8,458 nt of DNA from Allosediminivita sp964397775 (GTDB lineage Bacteria; Pseudomonadota; Alphaproteobacteria; Rhodobacterales; Rhodobacteraceae): assembly GCA_964397775.1 (NCBI GenBank), contig CAYNKL010000184.1:1-8458 (forward strand). Reading direction: 5' to 3'. Under the pieces are notes generated by a model. That model worked only from the letters and a program-made list of their open reading frames with translations, did no database searches and was not told the DNA's origin. A program made the translations under genes and the position numbers. This document shows, piece by piece, positions 1 to 6,402 of this stretch (position 1 is the first letter of the stretch; every line of letters begins with the position of its first letter).

Positions 1-319
1 CAAAGGAGAGTCTCTGCGGCTTGACGAAACCTGTCGTCGACGTCTGCCGCGGACGTTCATGCAGCGGTCAGCATCCTGCGAATAGGGCGCATTGTTGAAG
101 TTCCCCGCACGCCGCCTGGTCGTCAGCTTCGGCTTCCCGAAAGCGCGGCCCAGACCACCGATCCTGTCTCCGGCGGCCCTTCACCCGGGACCGAACAACG
201 GGTGGCCGTGGTCCCGACGTCGCGCGCGCCTGACGCGGCGGCCTGAGCCTCCTCAGGCGCCCGGCGGATCTTGCCACTTCCCGCGCTCTGCGCCACACTC
301 CGCGCGTCAGGAGACCATG
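1..319. other. Gene-free leader upstream of the stress-protein gene, hairpin-rich
   Basis: No convincing gene lies here. All three plus frames carry an early stop from the left edge (for example TGA at 22-24 and TAG near 86), and the minus-strand open stretches give arginine- and proline-rich translations without a recognisable family. An in-frame TTG at 92 could extend the stress protein, but the added residues look like translated GC-rich noncoding DNA. Several inverted repeats are present: 182-187 with 199-204, the overlapping alternative 186-192 with 210-216, and a perfect 7-bp stem with a CCTC loop at 241-258. A weak promoter match is TTGCCA (271-276) with CACACT (294-299) at 17-base spacing. 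A tail of an upstream gene ending at 24 cannot be excluded. Confidence 0.5.
309..313 (+). promoter_or_regulatory. Shine-Dalgarno AGGAG that decides the stress-protein start
   Basis: AGGAG lies 3 bases before the first ATG (317) and 6 bases before the second, adjacent ATG (320). The spacing favours the second, which gives the N-terminus MRKFLVV usual for this family. Confidence 0.6.
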
Positions 320-775
320 ATGCGCAAGTTCCTCGTCGTGCTCGACGACAGCCGAGAATGCCTCAACGCCATGCGGTTCGCCGCAATGCGGGCCGCCAAG
401 ACCCAGGGCGGCGTCAAGATCCTCTCGATCATTCCGCCCGACGAGTTCCAGCACTGGATCGGCGTGGGCGAGGTCATGCGCGAGGAATCGCGCGAGCGGA
501 TCAACGCCCACTTCGAGGTTTTCGCCAAGTGGATGCGCGACAAGCAGGGCGTCGATCCCGAGCTTGTTATCCGCGAGGGCGAGGCGGTGCCCGAGATCGT
601 GGCCGAGCTGAAGGAAGACGAGGAGATCGGCGTGCTGGTGCTGGGCGCAGCCGCCGACAAGAAGGGCCCCGGGCCGCTGGTCAACCAGCTGACGCGCACC
701 GCCGGGTCGCTGCCGGTCCCGATCACGGTGGTGCCGGGGGATCTGTCCAAGGAACAACTGGAATCGATCACCTGA
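320..775 (+). CDS. Universal stress protein (UspA family)
   Basis: Small cytosolic protein of 151 residues, the usual length for a single Usp domain. Usp proteins are stress-associated alpha/beta proteins, many of which bind ATP; the exact role of this subgroup is not known. The first strand is FLVVLDDS (4-11), the usual position of the conserved aspartate, followed by a helix rich in Ala and Met. Strand GVLVLGA (104-110) and the final strand PITVVPG (134-140) complete the fold. The nucleotide-binding signature of the ATP-binding class (G-2x-G-9x-G-S/T) is poorly kept: the loop reads GAAADKKGPGP (109-119), with proline where Ser/Thr is expected. Nucleotide binding is therefore uncertain. ATG 317 is an alternative start one codon earlier. 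The gene stands alone and converges on the next gene with a 24-base gap. Confidence 0.9.
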   Translation: MRKFLVVLDDSRECLNAMRFAAMRAAKTQGGVKILSIIPPDEFQHWIGVGEVMREESRERINAHFEVFAKWMRDKQGVDPELVIREGEAVPEIVAELKEDEEIGVLVLGAAADKKGPGPLVNQLTRTAGSLPVPITVVPGDLSKEQLESIT

Positions 776-799
776 GCCGAGTCGCCGGTGGTCGCCTGT

Positions 800-1255
800 T
801 CAGGGGGCTTCGGCGAAGTCCGTGAGCAGCTGGCCGAACTCCTCCATCGGAGGGAAGCCCTCGTAGCTGCGGGTGGCGGGGACCTGAACCCAAGGCAGTT
901 TTTCGCGGGTCATGGTTTCGAGCCAGGGCGCGGGCCAGGCCACGCCGTCGAACATGGTGGCGCGCACGTTCACGAAGAAATCCACGCCCTCGATGCGGGT
1001 GAACATCCAGCTCATGCAGTGCGGGCAGAACATGTGGTGCTGGTCGGGACCATGGAGGCCACCAACGACAGGGGTGCCGGCGGTGACAGCGAAGGCCTCG
1101 GCCGGGATCATGGCCGAGAGCGAGTAGGCGCTGCCGGTCATCTTCTGGCAGCCCGTGCAATGGCAGGCCGAGGTCATGATCGGCGCGGCGCGGGCTTCGA
1201 TCCGGACCTGACCGCAACGGCAGCTTCCTGTCATGGGCAAAGGGAGGCTCTGCAT
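800..1255 (-). CDS. CENP-V/GFA domain zinc protein (glutathione-dependent formaldehyde-activating family)
   Basis: Protein of 151 residues with the cysteine pattern of the GFA (Mss4-like) fold: SCRCG at 11-15, CHCTGC at 31-36 and CPHC at 77-80. These seven cysteines are the family's structural and catalytic zinc ligands. The family is named for Gfa of Paracoccus denitrificans, which was reported to promote formation of S-hydroxymethylglutathione, but most members, probably including this one, have no proven substrate. No formaldehyde-oxidation genes lie nearby. The frame stays open upstream to 1321, but the start at 1255 is chosen because AAAGGA lies 6 bases before it and a promoter match (TTGCGG, 16 bases, TATGGT) would start transcription near 1281, inside the longer version. 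It is divergent from nfuA and convergent with the stress-protein gene. Confidence 0.88.
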   Translation of the reverse strand: MQSLPLPMTGSCRCGQVRIEARAAPIMTSACHCTGCQKMTGSAYSLSAMIPAEAFAVTAGTPVVGGLHGPDQHHMFCPHCMSWMFTRIEGVDFFVNVRATMFDGVAWPAPWLETMTREKLPWVQVPATRSYEGFPPMEEFGQLLTDFAEAP

Positions 1256-1261
1256 CGGGGG

Positions 1262-1267
1262 TCCTTT
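1262..1267 (-). promoter_or_regulatory. Shine-Dalgarno AAAGGA that decides the GFA start
   Basis: On the minus strand AAAGGA ends 6 bases before the ATG at 1255. The upstream in-frame ATG at 1273 has no such site, which favours the shorter protein. Confidence 0.55.
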
Positions 1268-1287
1268 CCGCATCTCGGTGCGCCGGC

Positions 1288-1315
1288 ACCATACACCGGG
1301 CGGGGGGCGCCGCAA
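1288..1315 (-). promoter_or_regulatory. Candidate promoter of the GFA gene
   Basis: Minus-strand TTGCGG (1310-1315) and TATGGT (1288-1293, four of six consensus bases) are separated by 16 bases. Transcription would start near 1281, about 25 bases before the chosen start codon. The -35 match is weak after its first three bases. Confidence 0.35.
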
Positions 1316-1327
1316 CGGCACTCGCAG

Positions 1328-1344
1328 TTTAGAACCGTTCCAAG
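1328..1344. promoter_or_regulatory. Irr-box (ICE)-like palindrome between GFA and nfuA genes
   Basis: The 17-base site is TTTAGAA, CCG, TTCCAAG. The iron control element recognised by Irr in alphaproteobacteria has the form TTTAGAA-N3-TTCTAAA. The left half-site is identical and the right half differs at two positions. It ends 3 bases before the nfuA -35 hexamer and lies 12 bases upstream of the candidate GFA -35 on the other strand. Irr is a Fur-family, haem-responsive regulator of iron, haem and Fe-S genes, and a Fe-S carrier gene is a sensible target. The match is seen in the sequence; binding by Irr is inferred. Confidence 0.6.
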
Positions 1345-1347
1345 GTC

Positions 1348-1376
1348 TTGACGCGCGGCGCCCGACTGCGCATATT
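1348..1376 (+). promoter_or_regulatory. Sigma-70-type promoter of nfuA
   Basis: TTGACG (1348-1353, five of six consensus bases) and CATATT (1371-1376, four of six) are separated by 17 bases, the optimal spacing. The predicted transcript begins near 1382, giving a leader of about 24 bases that carries AAAGG (1391-1395), 10 bases before the nfuA ATG. Confidence 0.6.
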
Positions 1377-1405
1377 CATGACAACTGACGAAAGGTGTCT
1401 GCGAG

Positions 1406-1972
1406 ATGTTCATTCAGACCGAATCCACGCCGAACCCGGCGACCCTGAAATTCCTGCCCGGCCAGACCGTGCTGGAGGCCGGCACCGCTGATTTCCCCGC
1501 GCCCGAGGGGGCCGTGGCCTCGCCCCTGGCGCAGCGCCTTTTCGCCGTCGAGGGCGTCACCGGCGTCTTTTTCGGCACCGACTTCGTGACCGTGACCAAG
1601 GCCGACAGCATCGACTGGGATCACATGAAGCCCGCCGTTCTGGGCGCCATCATGGAGCATTTCCAGTCCGGCCAGCCGGTGATGGCGGACGGAGCCATGC
1701 AGGCGTCCTCGGGCCATGCCGAGCATGACGGTGAGGACGGCGAGATCGTCGGCCAGATCAAGGAGCTGCTGGACAGCCGCGTGCGGCCCGCCGTGGCGCA
1801 GGACGGTGGCGACATCACCTTCCACGGCTTCGAGCGTGGTGTCGTGTACCTGCACATGCAGGGCGCCTGCGCGGGCTGCCCCTCGTCGACGCTGACGCTG
1901 AAGATGGGGATCGAGAACCTGCTGCGGCACTACATCCCCGAGGTGACCGAGGTGCGCCCCGTCGGCGTGTGA
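1406..1972 (+). CDS. nfuA: NfuA-type Fe-S cluster carrier (NifU family)
   Basis: Cytosolic protein of 188 residues with the two-domain build of alphaproteobacterial and mitochondrial NFU1-type proteins. The N-terminal Nfu domain (about 1-90) opens with the family motif TESTPNPATLKF (5-16). A His/Gly/Asp/Glu-rich linker (about 101-112) leads to the C-terminal NifU domain (about 113-185), which contains QDGGDI (132-137) and the cluster-binding CAGC, Cys155 and Cys158. These proteins form a dimer that holds a 4Fe-4S cluster between the two CxxC motifs and deliver it to targets such as lipoate synthase and aconitase, downstream of the SUF machinery. No other suf or isc gene is in the window. Expression is probably iron-linked, given the Irr-like box at its promoter. 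The gene is monocistronic, closed by a strong terminator. Confidence 0.93.
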   Translation: MFIQTESTPNPATLKFLPGQTVLEAGTADFPAPEGAVASPLAQRLFAVEGVTGVFFGTDFVTVTKADSIDWDHMKPAVLGAIMEHFQSGQPVMADGAMQASSGHAEHDGEDGEIVGQIKELLDSRVRPAVAQDGGDITFHGFERGVVYLHMQGACAGCPSSTLTLKMGIENLLRHYIPEVTEVRPVGV

Positions 1973-1993
1973 TCTTAGTCATCTGATGTTTTG

Positions 1994-2027
1994 AGGGCCC
2001 GCCGGCATCTGCCGCGCGGGCCCTTTT
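1994..2027 (+). terminator. Intrinsic terminator of nfuA
   Basis: A 9-bp perfect outer stem (AGGGCCCGC at 1994-2002 with GCGGGCCCT at 2016-2024) is extended by an inner stem (CGGC at 2003-2006 with GCCG at 2011-2014), leaving one bulged C at 2015. TTTT (2024-2027) follows directly, its first T being part of the stem. It begins 21 bases after the nfuA stop. Confidence 0.85.
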
Positions 2028-2073
2028 CGTGTCGCCTCTTCATGCGGGCGGCGAACCGGGATAAGAGCGCGCC

Positions 2074-2652
2074 ATGAGCACCGACGCCCCCATCATCCTC
2101 GCCTTCGACACCTCGGCCGCGCATTGCGCCGTGGCCCTCCTGCGCGGTGACGCGCTGCTGGCGAGCGCCGCCGAGGAGATGACACGCGGGCAGGCCGAAC
2201 GGCTGATGCCCATGGTGATGGAGGTGCTGCGGCACGCGGGCGTGCCGCTGGCCGAGGTGGGGCGCATCGGTGTGGGCATCGGGCCGGGCAACTTCACCGG
2301 GCTGCGGATCGCGGTTTCGGCCGCGCGCGGCCTGGCGCTGGCGCGCGGCATTCCGGCGATCGGCGTGAGTACCTTCGAGGTCATTCATCTGGGCGCGCCA
2401 GGGGTGCTGGCGGGCGTGCCCGCGCCGCGCGGGCAGCTTTACGTGATGGCCCCGGGCGAAGAGCCCCGGCAGGTGGCGCAGGAAGAGGCCCCCGACGCGG
2501 TGCTGCCCCCTGCCCCGGCCACGCTGGCCGAGGCGATTGCGCGCATTGCTGCGACCAAGGCCCCGGGCGCGCGGCCTGCCCCGCTTTACCTGCGGCCCGC
2601 CGATGCGGCGCCAGCGCGCGATGCGCCGCCACGGCTGCTCGATGACGCCTGA
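2074..2652 (+). CDS. tsaB: tRNA t6A biosynthesis protein TsaB
   Basis: Protein of 192 residues in the ASKHA-fold TsaB/YeaZ family. TsaB dimerises with TsaD, and with TsaE completes the bacterial machinery that moves threonylcarbamoyl from threonylcarbamoyl-AMP to A37 of ANN-decoding tRNAs. TsaB itself is a scaffold without catalytic activity. The N-terminal strand ILAFDTSAAHCAVAL (8-22), GPGNFTGLRI (70-79) and GVSTFEV (97-103) are the characteristic family segments, and the C-terminus carries the usual LYLRPADA block (171-178). It is shorter than the E. coli protein (231 residues) because the C-terminal half is compact, which I take to be normal for this lineage. The start is preceded only by a weak AAGAG (2063-2067). 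The 46 bases after the nfuA terminator hold no convincing promoter, though GATAAG (2060-2065) could be a -10. Confidence 0.92.
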   Translation: MSTDAPIILAFDTSAAHCAVALLRGDALLASAAEEMTRGQAERLMPMVMEVLRHAGVPLAEVGRIGVGIGPGNFTGLRIAVSAARGLALARGIPAIGVSTFEVIHLGAPGVLAGVPAPRGQLYVMAPGEEPRQVAQEEAPDAVLPPAPATLAEAIARIAATKAPGARPAPLYLRPADAAPARDAPPRLLDDA

Positions 2653-3052
2653 GGCGCTCGCCGCCATCGCGGCGGCGGCCTATGCCCATGCCACCCCCTG
2701 GAGCGCGCGCGACTTCGCCGAGGCGCTGTCCCTGCCCCGCACGCTGCTGGCCACGGCGGACACGGCCTTCGTGCTGGGCCAGGTGATCGCTGACGAGGCC
2801 GAGATCCTGGCGCTGGCCACCCGCCCCGAGGCGCAGCGGACCGGCGCGGCGAGCCGGGCGCTGGAGGACTTCGAGGCGCAGGCCCGTAACCGCGGCGCCA
2901 CCGAGGTCTTCCTGGAAGTCGCCGAGGACAACGCCCCCGCTCGGGCCTTCTATACCCGCCAAGGCTATGGCGTGACCGGGCGGCGCAAGGGCTACTATCC
3001 GCGCCCCGACGGCCCCGCGGCGGATGCCATGCTCATGCACAAGGCGCTCTGA
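2642..3052 (+). CDS. rimI: RimI-type GNAT N-acetyltransferase
   Basis: Protein of 136 residues with one GNAT domain. RimI acetylates the N-terminal alanine of ribosomal protein S18 from acetyl-CoA, and in several bacteria also other N-termini. The acetyl-CoA loop (motif A) is RPEAQRTGAASRAL (61-74). Aligned with E. coli RimI, the proposed general base Glu103 corresponds to Glu92 in LEVAEDNAPARAFY (91-104), and the general acid Tyr115 to Tyr104. The downstream GRRKGYYPRPDG block (113-124) is diagnostic for RimI. The start ATG lies inside the end of tsaB, overlapping by 11 bases in another frame, so translation is probably coupled. A longer in-frame ORF reaches back to 2537, but its extra residues only mirror the tsaB coding sequence. 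The tsaB-rimI pairing is common in bacteria and supports both calls. Confidence 0.9.
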   Translation: MTPEALAAIAAAAYAHATPWSARDFAEALSLPRTLLATADTAFVLGQVIADEAEILALATRPEAQRTGAASRALEDFEAQARNRGATEVFLEVAEDNAPARAFYTRQGYGVTGRRKGYYPRPDGPAADAMLMHKAL

Positions 3053-3090
3053 GCGCGGGGATGCGCGGCGCGCTCGAACGCCACGGAACC

Positions 3091-3136
3091 AAAGTTAAAA
3101 ATCGGTTGACCCTTGTGCCCGCTCCGGTCCTAAACT
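3091..3136 (+). promoter_or_regulatory. Promoter of the BMP-type transporter operon
   Basis: TTGACC (3106-3111, five of six consensus bases) is preceded by an A/T-rich block at 3091-3102, unusual in this GC-rich window and placed like an UP element. The best -10 is TAAACT (3131-3136, four of six) at a long 19-base spacing; CCTAAA (3129-3134) at 17 bases is a weaker match. The stretch 3053-3192 otherwise holds only the palindrome at 3145-3154 and the ribosome binding site. Confidence 0.5.
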
Positions 3137-3144
3137 GCCTCCAT

Positions 3145-3154
3145 CTTTCGAAAG
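3145..3154. promoter_or_regulatory. Operator-like palindrome CTTTCGAAAG near the transcription start
   Basis: A perfect 10-bp palindrome sits just downstream of the candidate -10 of the transporter operon, where a repressor would block initiation. I do not recognise it as the site of a known regulator. A 10-bp palindrome can also arise by chance. Confidence 0.3.
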
Positions 3155-3192
3155 GCGGTGCAAAGACCCGCCGCGAACTCTGGGAGCACCTC

Positions 3193-4197
<1,005 letters not shown>

Positions 4198-4220
4198 GCC
4201 GACCGGTCTTGAGCATATTG

Positions 4221-4246
4221 CGGGGGCTGGCCATGGCCGGCCCCCG
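4221..4246 (+). other. Intercistronic hairpin after the binding-protein gene
   Basis: The left arm CGGGGGCTGGCC meets its near-perfect complement at 4221-4246, with a single U-G wobble and a tight loop at CATG. It lies 23 bases past the stop. The following bases are TGTCCTT, not a U-run, so it is a poor intrinsic terminator. In ABC operons such a hairpin often protects the binding-protein mRNA from 3' exonucleases or causes partial termination, so that this protein exceeds the membrane parts. That role is inferred here. Confidence 0.6.
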
Positions 4247-4312
4247 TGTCCTTCCGACGACGACGGCGCGATGGCCCGAGCCCGGCGCCCCCAGTAACGA
4301 GAGCCTTTCACG

Positions 4313-4795
4313 ATGCCGCGGGTGCTGCCTTCCCTGCTGATGCTGACAGTCCTGATCGGGTGCAGCCCCGTAGAGCTCTGGCACCGCGACGGGGCACCGC
4401 GACAGGCGCTGGCCTCGGACTTCACCAGCTGCCGGGTCCGCGGCGTCCAGGACGTGCCCGCCAACACCCAGATCGGCCGCACGCCGCTGGTGCAGACGCC
4501 GCCGCAGACCAGTTGCTACCGGTCGGGCGACAAGACCCGCTGCACCACCACGGCGGGACGGATCTACGGCGGCGAGGTCTACAGCTACGACGCAAACGCG
4601 AGCCTGCGCGACGACGTGGTCGCCCAGTGCATGGCCGCGCAGGGCTATCGCCGGATCTCGGTGCCGCGCTGCACCGACGCGCAGGTCAGGTCCGGCACGC
4701 CCATCGCGGGCACGCTGCCGGCGCTGACCGAAAGCTCCTGCGCCGCGCAAACCAAGGGCGGGGGCTGGGCCCTTCTGTCGCCCCGCATCGAGTAA
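4313..4795 (+). CDS. Small cysteine-rich lipoprotein, unknown function
   Basis: I do not recognise a named family. The 160-residue product begins with a hydrophobic signal (4-14) and a lipobox LIGC (14-17), so Cys17 should be lipidated and the protein anchored in a membrane facing the periplasm. Six more cysteines follow (40, 68, 77, 106, 120, 143), enough for three disulfides in that oxidising compartment. Further features are a proline- and threonine-rich stretch (about 49-67), a Tyr-rich segment GGEVYSYD (86-93) and a QCMAAQGYRR block (105-114) like the C-M-x-x-x-G-Y end motif seen in many small proteobacterial lipoproteins. ATG 4313 is preceded by a weak GAGAG about 11 bases away. It lies between the binding protein (115-base gap) and the ATPase (29-base gap) on the same strand, so it is probably cotranscribed. 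Whether it serves the transporter is unknown. Third-position GC bias supports real coding. Confidence 0.75.
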   Translation: MPRVLPSLLMLTVLIGCSPVELWHRDGAPRQALASDFTSCRVRGVQDVPANTQIGRTPLVQTPPQTSCYRSGDKTRCTTTAGRIYGGEVYSYDANASLRDDVVAQCMAAQGYRRISVPRCTDAQVRSGTPIAGTLPALTESSCAAQTKGGGWALLSPRIE

Positions 4796-4824
4796 CGGCC
4801 CAGAATACGAGGAACGCCCGCCCC

Positions 4825-6402
4825 ATGGCAGCACCAGAGCAGACCACCCCGGCGATCGAACTCAGGGGCATTTCCAAGGCCTTCGGCCCCGTGCAGGCCA
4901 ACAAGGACATCTCGATCCGCGTGATGCCCGGCACGATCCACGGGATCATCGGCGAAAACGGCGCCGGCAAGTCGACCCTGATGTCGATCCTCTACGGCTT
5001 CTACAAGGCCGACGCGGGCGAGATCTTCATCAACGGCACCCACACCGAGATCCCCGACAGCCAAGCCGCGATCAAGGCCGGCATCGGCATGGTCTTCCAG
5101 CACTTCAAGCTGGTGCAGAACTTCACCGTGCTGGAAAACGTCATCCTCGGGGCAGAGGAGGGCGGGCTGCTGAAGCCGAGCCTGTCCAAGGCGCGCGGCG
5201 TGCTCAAGCACCTGGCCGAGGAATACGAGCTCAGCGTCGACCCCGATGCCCGGATCGAGGATCTTTCCGTCGGACACCAGCAGCGGGTCGAGATCCTCAA
5301 GGCGCTCTACCGCGAGGCCGACATCCTGATCCTGGACGAACCCACCGGCGTGCTGACGCCGGCCGAGGCCGACCACCTGTTCCGCATCCTCGAGGGGCTC
5401 AAGCGCGAGGGCAAGACGATCATCCTCATCACGCACAAGCTGCGCGAGATCATGGAGATCACCGACACGGTCAGCGTCATGCGGCGCGGCGAGATGACCG
5501 CCACCGTCAAGACCGCCGAGACCACGCCCGAACAGCTGGCCGAGCTCATGGTGGGGCGCAAGGTGCTTCTGCGGGTCGATAAGGTGCCCGCGCAGCCGGG
5601 CCGCCCGGTGCTCGAGGTCGAGAACCTCCGCCACGTGGACGAGAGCGGCGTGGAACGCCTCAAGGGCGTATCGCTGAACGTGCGCGCGGGCGAGATCCTG
5701 GGCATCGCGGGCGTGTCGGGCAACGGCCAGTCCGAGCTGCTCGAGGTTCTGGGCGGCTATGCCGGCGCCACCGGCACCGTGCGCGTCAACGGCCAGGAGA
5801 TCCCGCTGTCGGGCCCCGGATCGGACGGGCGGGCGCGGCGGCACGGCGGCATCGCGCACGTCCCCGAGGACCGGCAGCACGAGGGGCTGATCATGCCTTT
5901 CTACGCCTGGGAGAATGTGGGCTTCGGCTATCACGACGATCCGCGCTACAACCGCGGCTGGCTGATGGACAACGCCACGCTGCAGGCCGACGCCAAGGAC
6001 AAGATGGAGCGCTACGACGTGCGCCCGCCCAATCCCTGGCTACCGGCCAGCAGCTTCTCTGGCGGCAACCAGCAGAAGATCGTGCTCGCGCGCGAGATCG
6101 AGCGCGACCCCGAGGTGCTGCTGGTGGGCCAGCCCACGCGGGGCGTGGACATCGGCGCCATCGAGTTCATCCACCAGGAAATCGTCCGCCTGCGCGACAC
6201 CGGCAAGGCGATCCTGCTGGTCTCGGTGGAACTGGACGAGATCCTGTCGCTCTCGGACCGCATCGCGGTGATCTTCGACGGCACCATCATGGGCGAACGC
6301 CTGCCCGACGAGACCGACCAGACCGAGCTTGGCATGCTCATGGCGGGCATGACCGGCAGCGAGCCATCGCAATCCCGGTCGCAGGGGACCGGGCATGCGT
6401 GA
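4825..6402 (+). CDS. BMP-type ABC transporter ATP-binding protein (two fused ATPase domains)
   Basis: Cytoplasmic ATPase of 525 residues that powers the importer. Domain 1 (about 10-245) is complete: Walker A GENGAGKST (43-51), Q-loop Gln92, signature LSVGHQQ (147-153), Walker B ILILDEP (167-173) with Glu172 as catalytic base, and switch His204. Domain 2 (about 262-500) is degenerate at its own ATP site: the Walker A equivalent GVSGNGQS (296-303) has Gln for the lysine, and the Walker B region VLLVGQP (431-437) has Gly-Gln for Asp-Glu. Its signature FSGGNQQK (411-418) is intact and can serve the domain 1 site. This asymmetry is known in sugar- and nucleoside-type double ATPases. The start at 4825 has GAGGA 11 bases upstream; the frame is open back to 4246, but that stretch is the overlapping lipoprotein gene. 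The C-terminal 15 residues are Ser/Gln/Gly-rich and look unstructured. Confidence 0.93.
   Translation: MAAPEQTTPAIELRGISKAFGPVQANKDISIRVMPGTIHGIIGENGAGKSTLMSILYGFYKADAGEIFINGTHTEIPDSQAAIKAGIGMVFQHFKLVQNFTVLENVILGAEEGGLLKPSLSKARGVLKHLAEEYELSVDPDARIEDLSVGHQQRVEILKALYREADILILDEPTGVLTPAEADHLFRILEGLKREGKTIILITHKLREIMEITDTVSVMRRGEMTATVKTAETTPEQLAELMVGRKVLLRVDKVPAQPGRPVLEVENLRHVDESGVERLKGVSLNVRAGEILGIAGVSGNGQSELLEVLGGYAGATGTVRVNGQEIPLSGPGSDGRARRHGGIAHVPEDRQHEGLIMPFYAWENVGFGYHDDPRYNRGWLMDNATLQADAKDKMERYDVRPPNPWLPASSFSGGNQQKIVLAREIERDPEVLLVGQPTRGVDIGAIEFIHQEIVRLRDTGKAILLVSVELDEILSLSDRIAVIFDGTIMGERLPDETDQTELGMLMAGMTGSEPSQSRSQGTGHA

Noticed and set aside
241..258. Perfect hairpin GCCTGAG/CTCAGGC read as a terminator
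   Set aside because: It is not followed by a T-run and no gene clearly ends before it.
92..319. N-terminal extension of the stress protein from a TTG start
   Set aside because: The extra 75 or so residues are Arg/Pro-rich, match no Usp family feature, and the strong AGGAG before ATG 320 marks the real start.
776..799. Terminator between the convergent usp and GFA genes
   Set aside because: The 24 bases contain no convincing stem with a T-run on either strand.
1256..1321. Longer GFA protein starting at 1321 or 1273
   Set aside because: No ribosome binding site fits those starts, and the predicted promoter lies inside the 1321 version; the ATG at 1255 has AAAGGA at ideal spacing.
2537..2641. 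Longer RimI start inside tsaB
   Set aside because: The added residues are a frame shadow of the tsaB C-terminus; ATG 2642 gives the normal RimI N-terminus and length.
4246..4824. Long in-frame extension of the ATPase gene back to 4246
   Set aside because: It overlaps the lipoprotein gene in another frame, its translation is Arg/Pro-rich, and the ATPase domain begins properly after ATG 4825.
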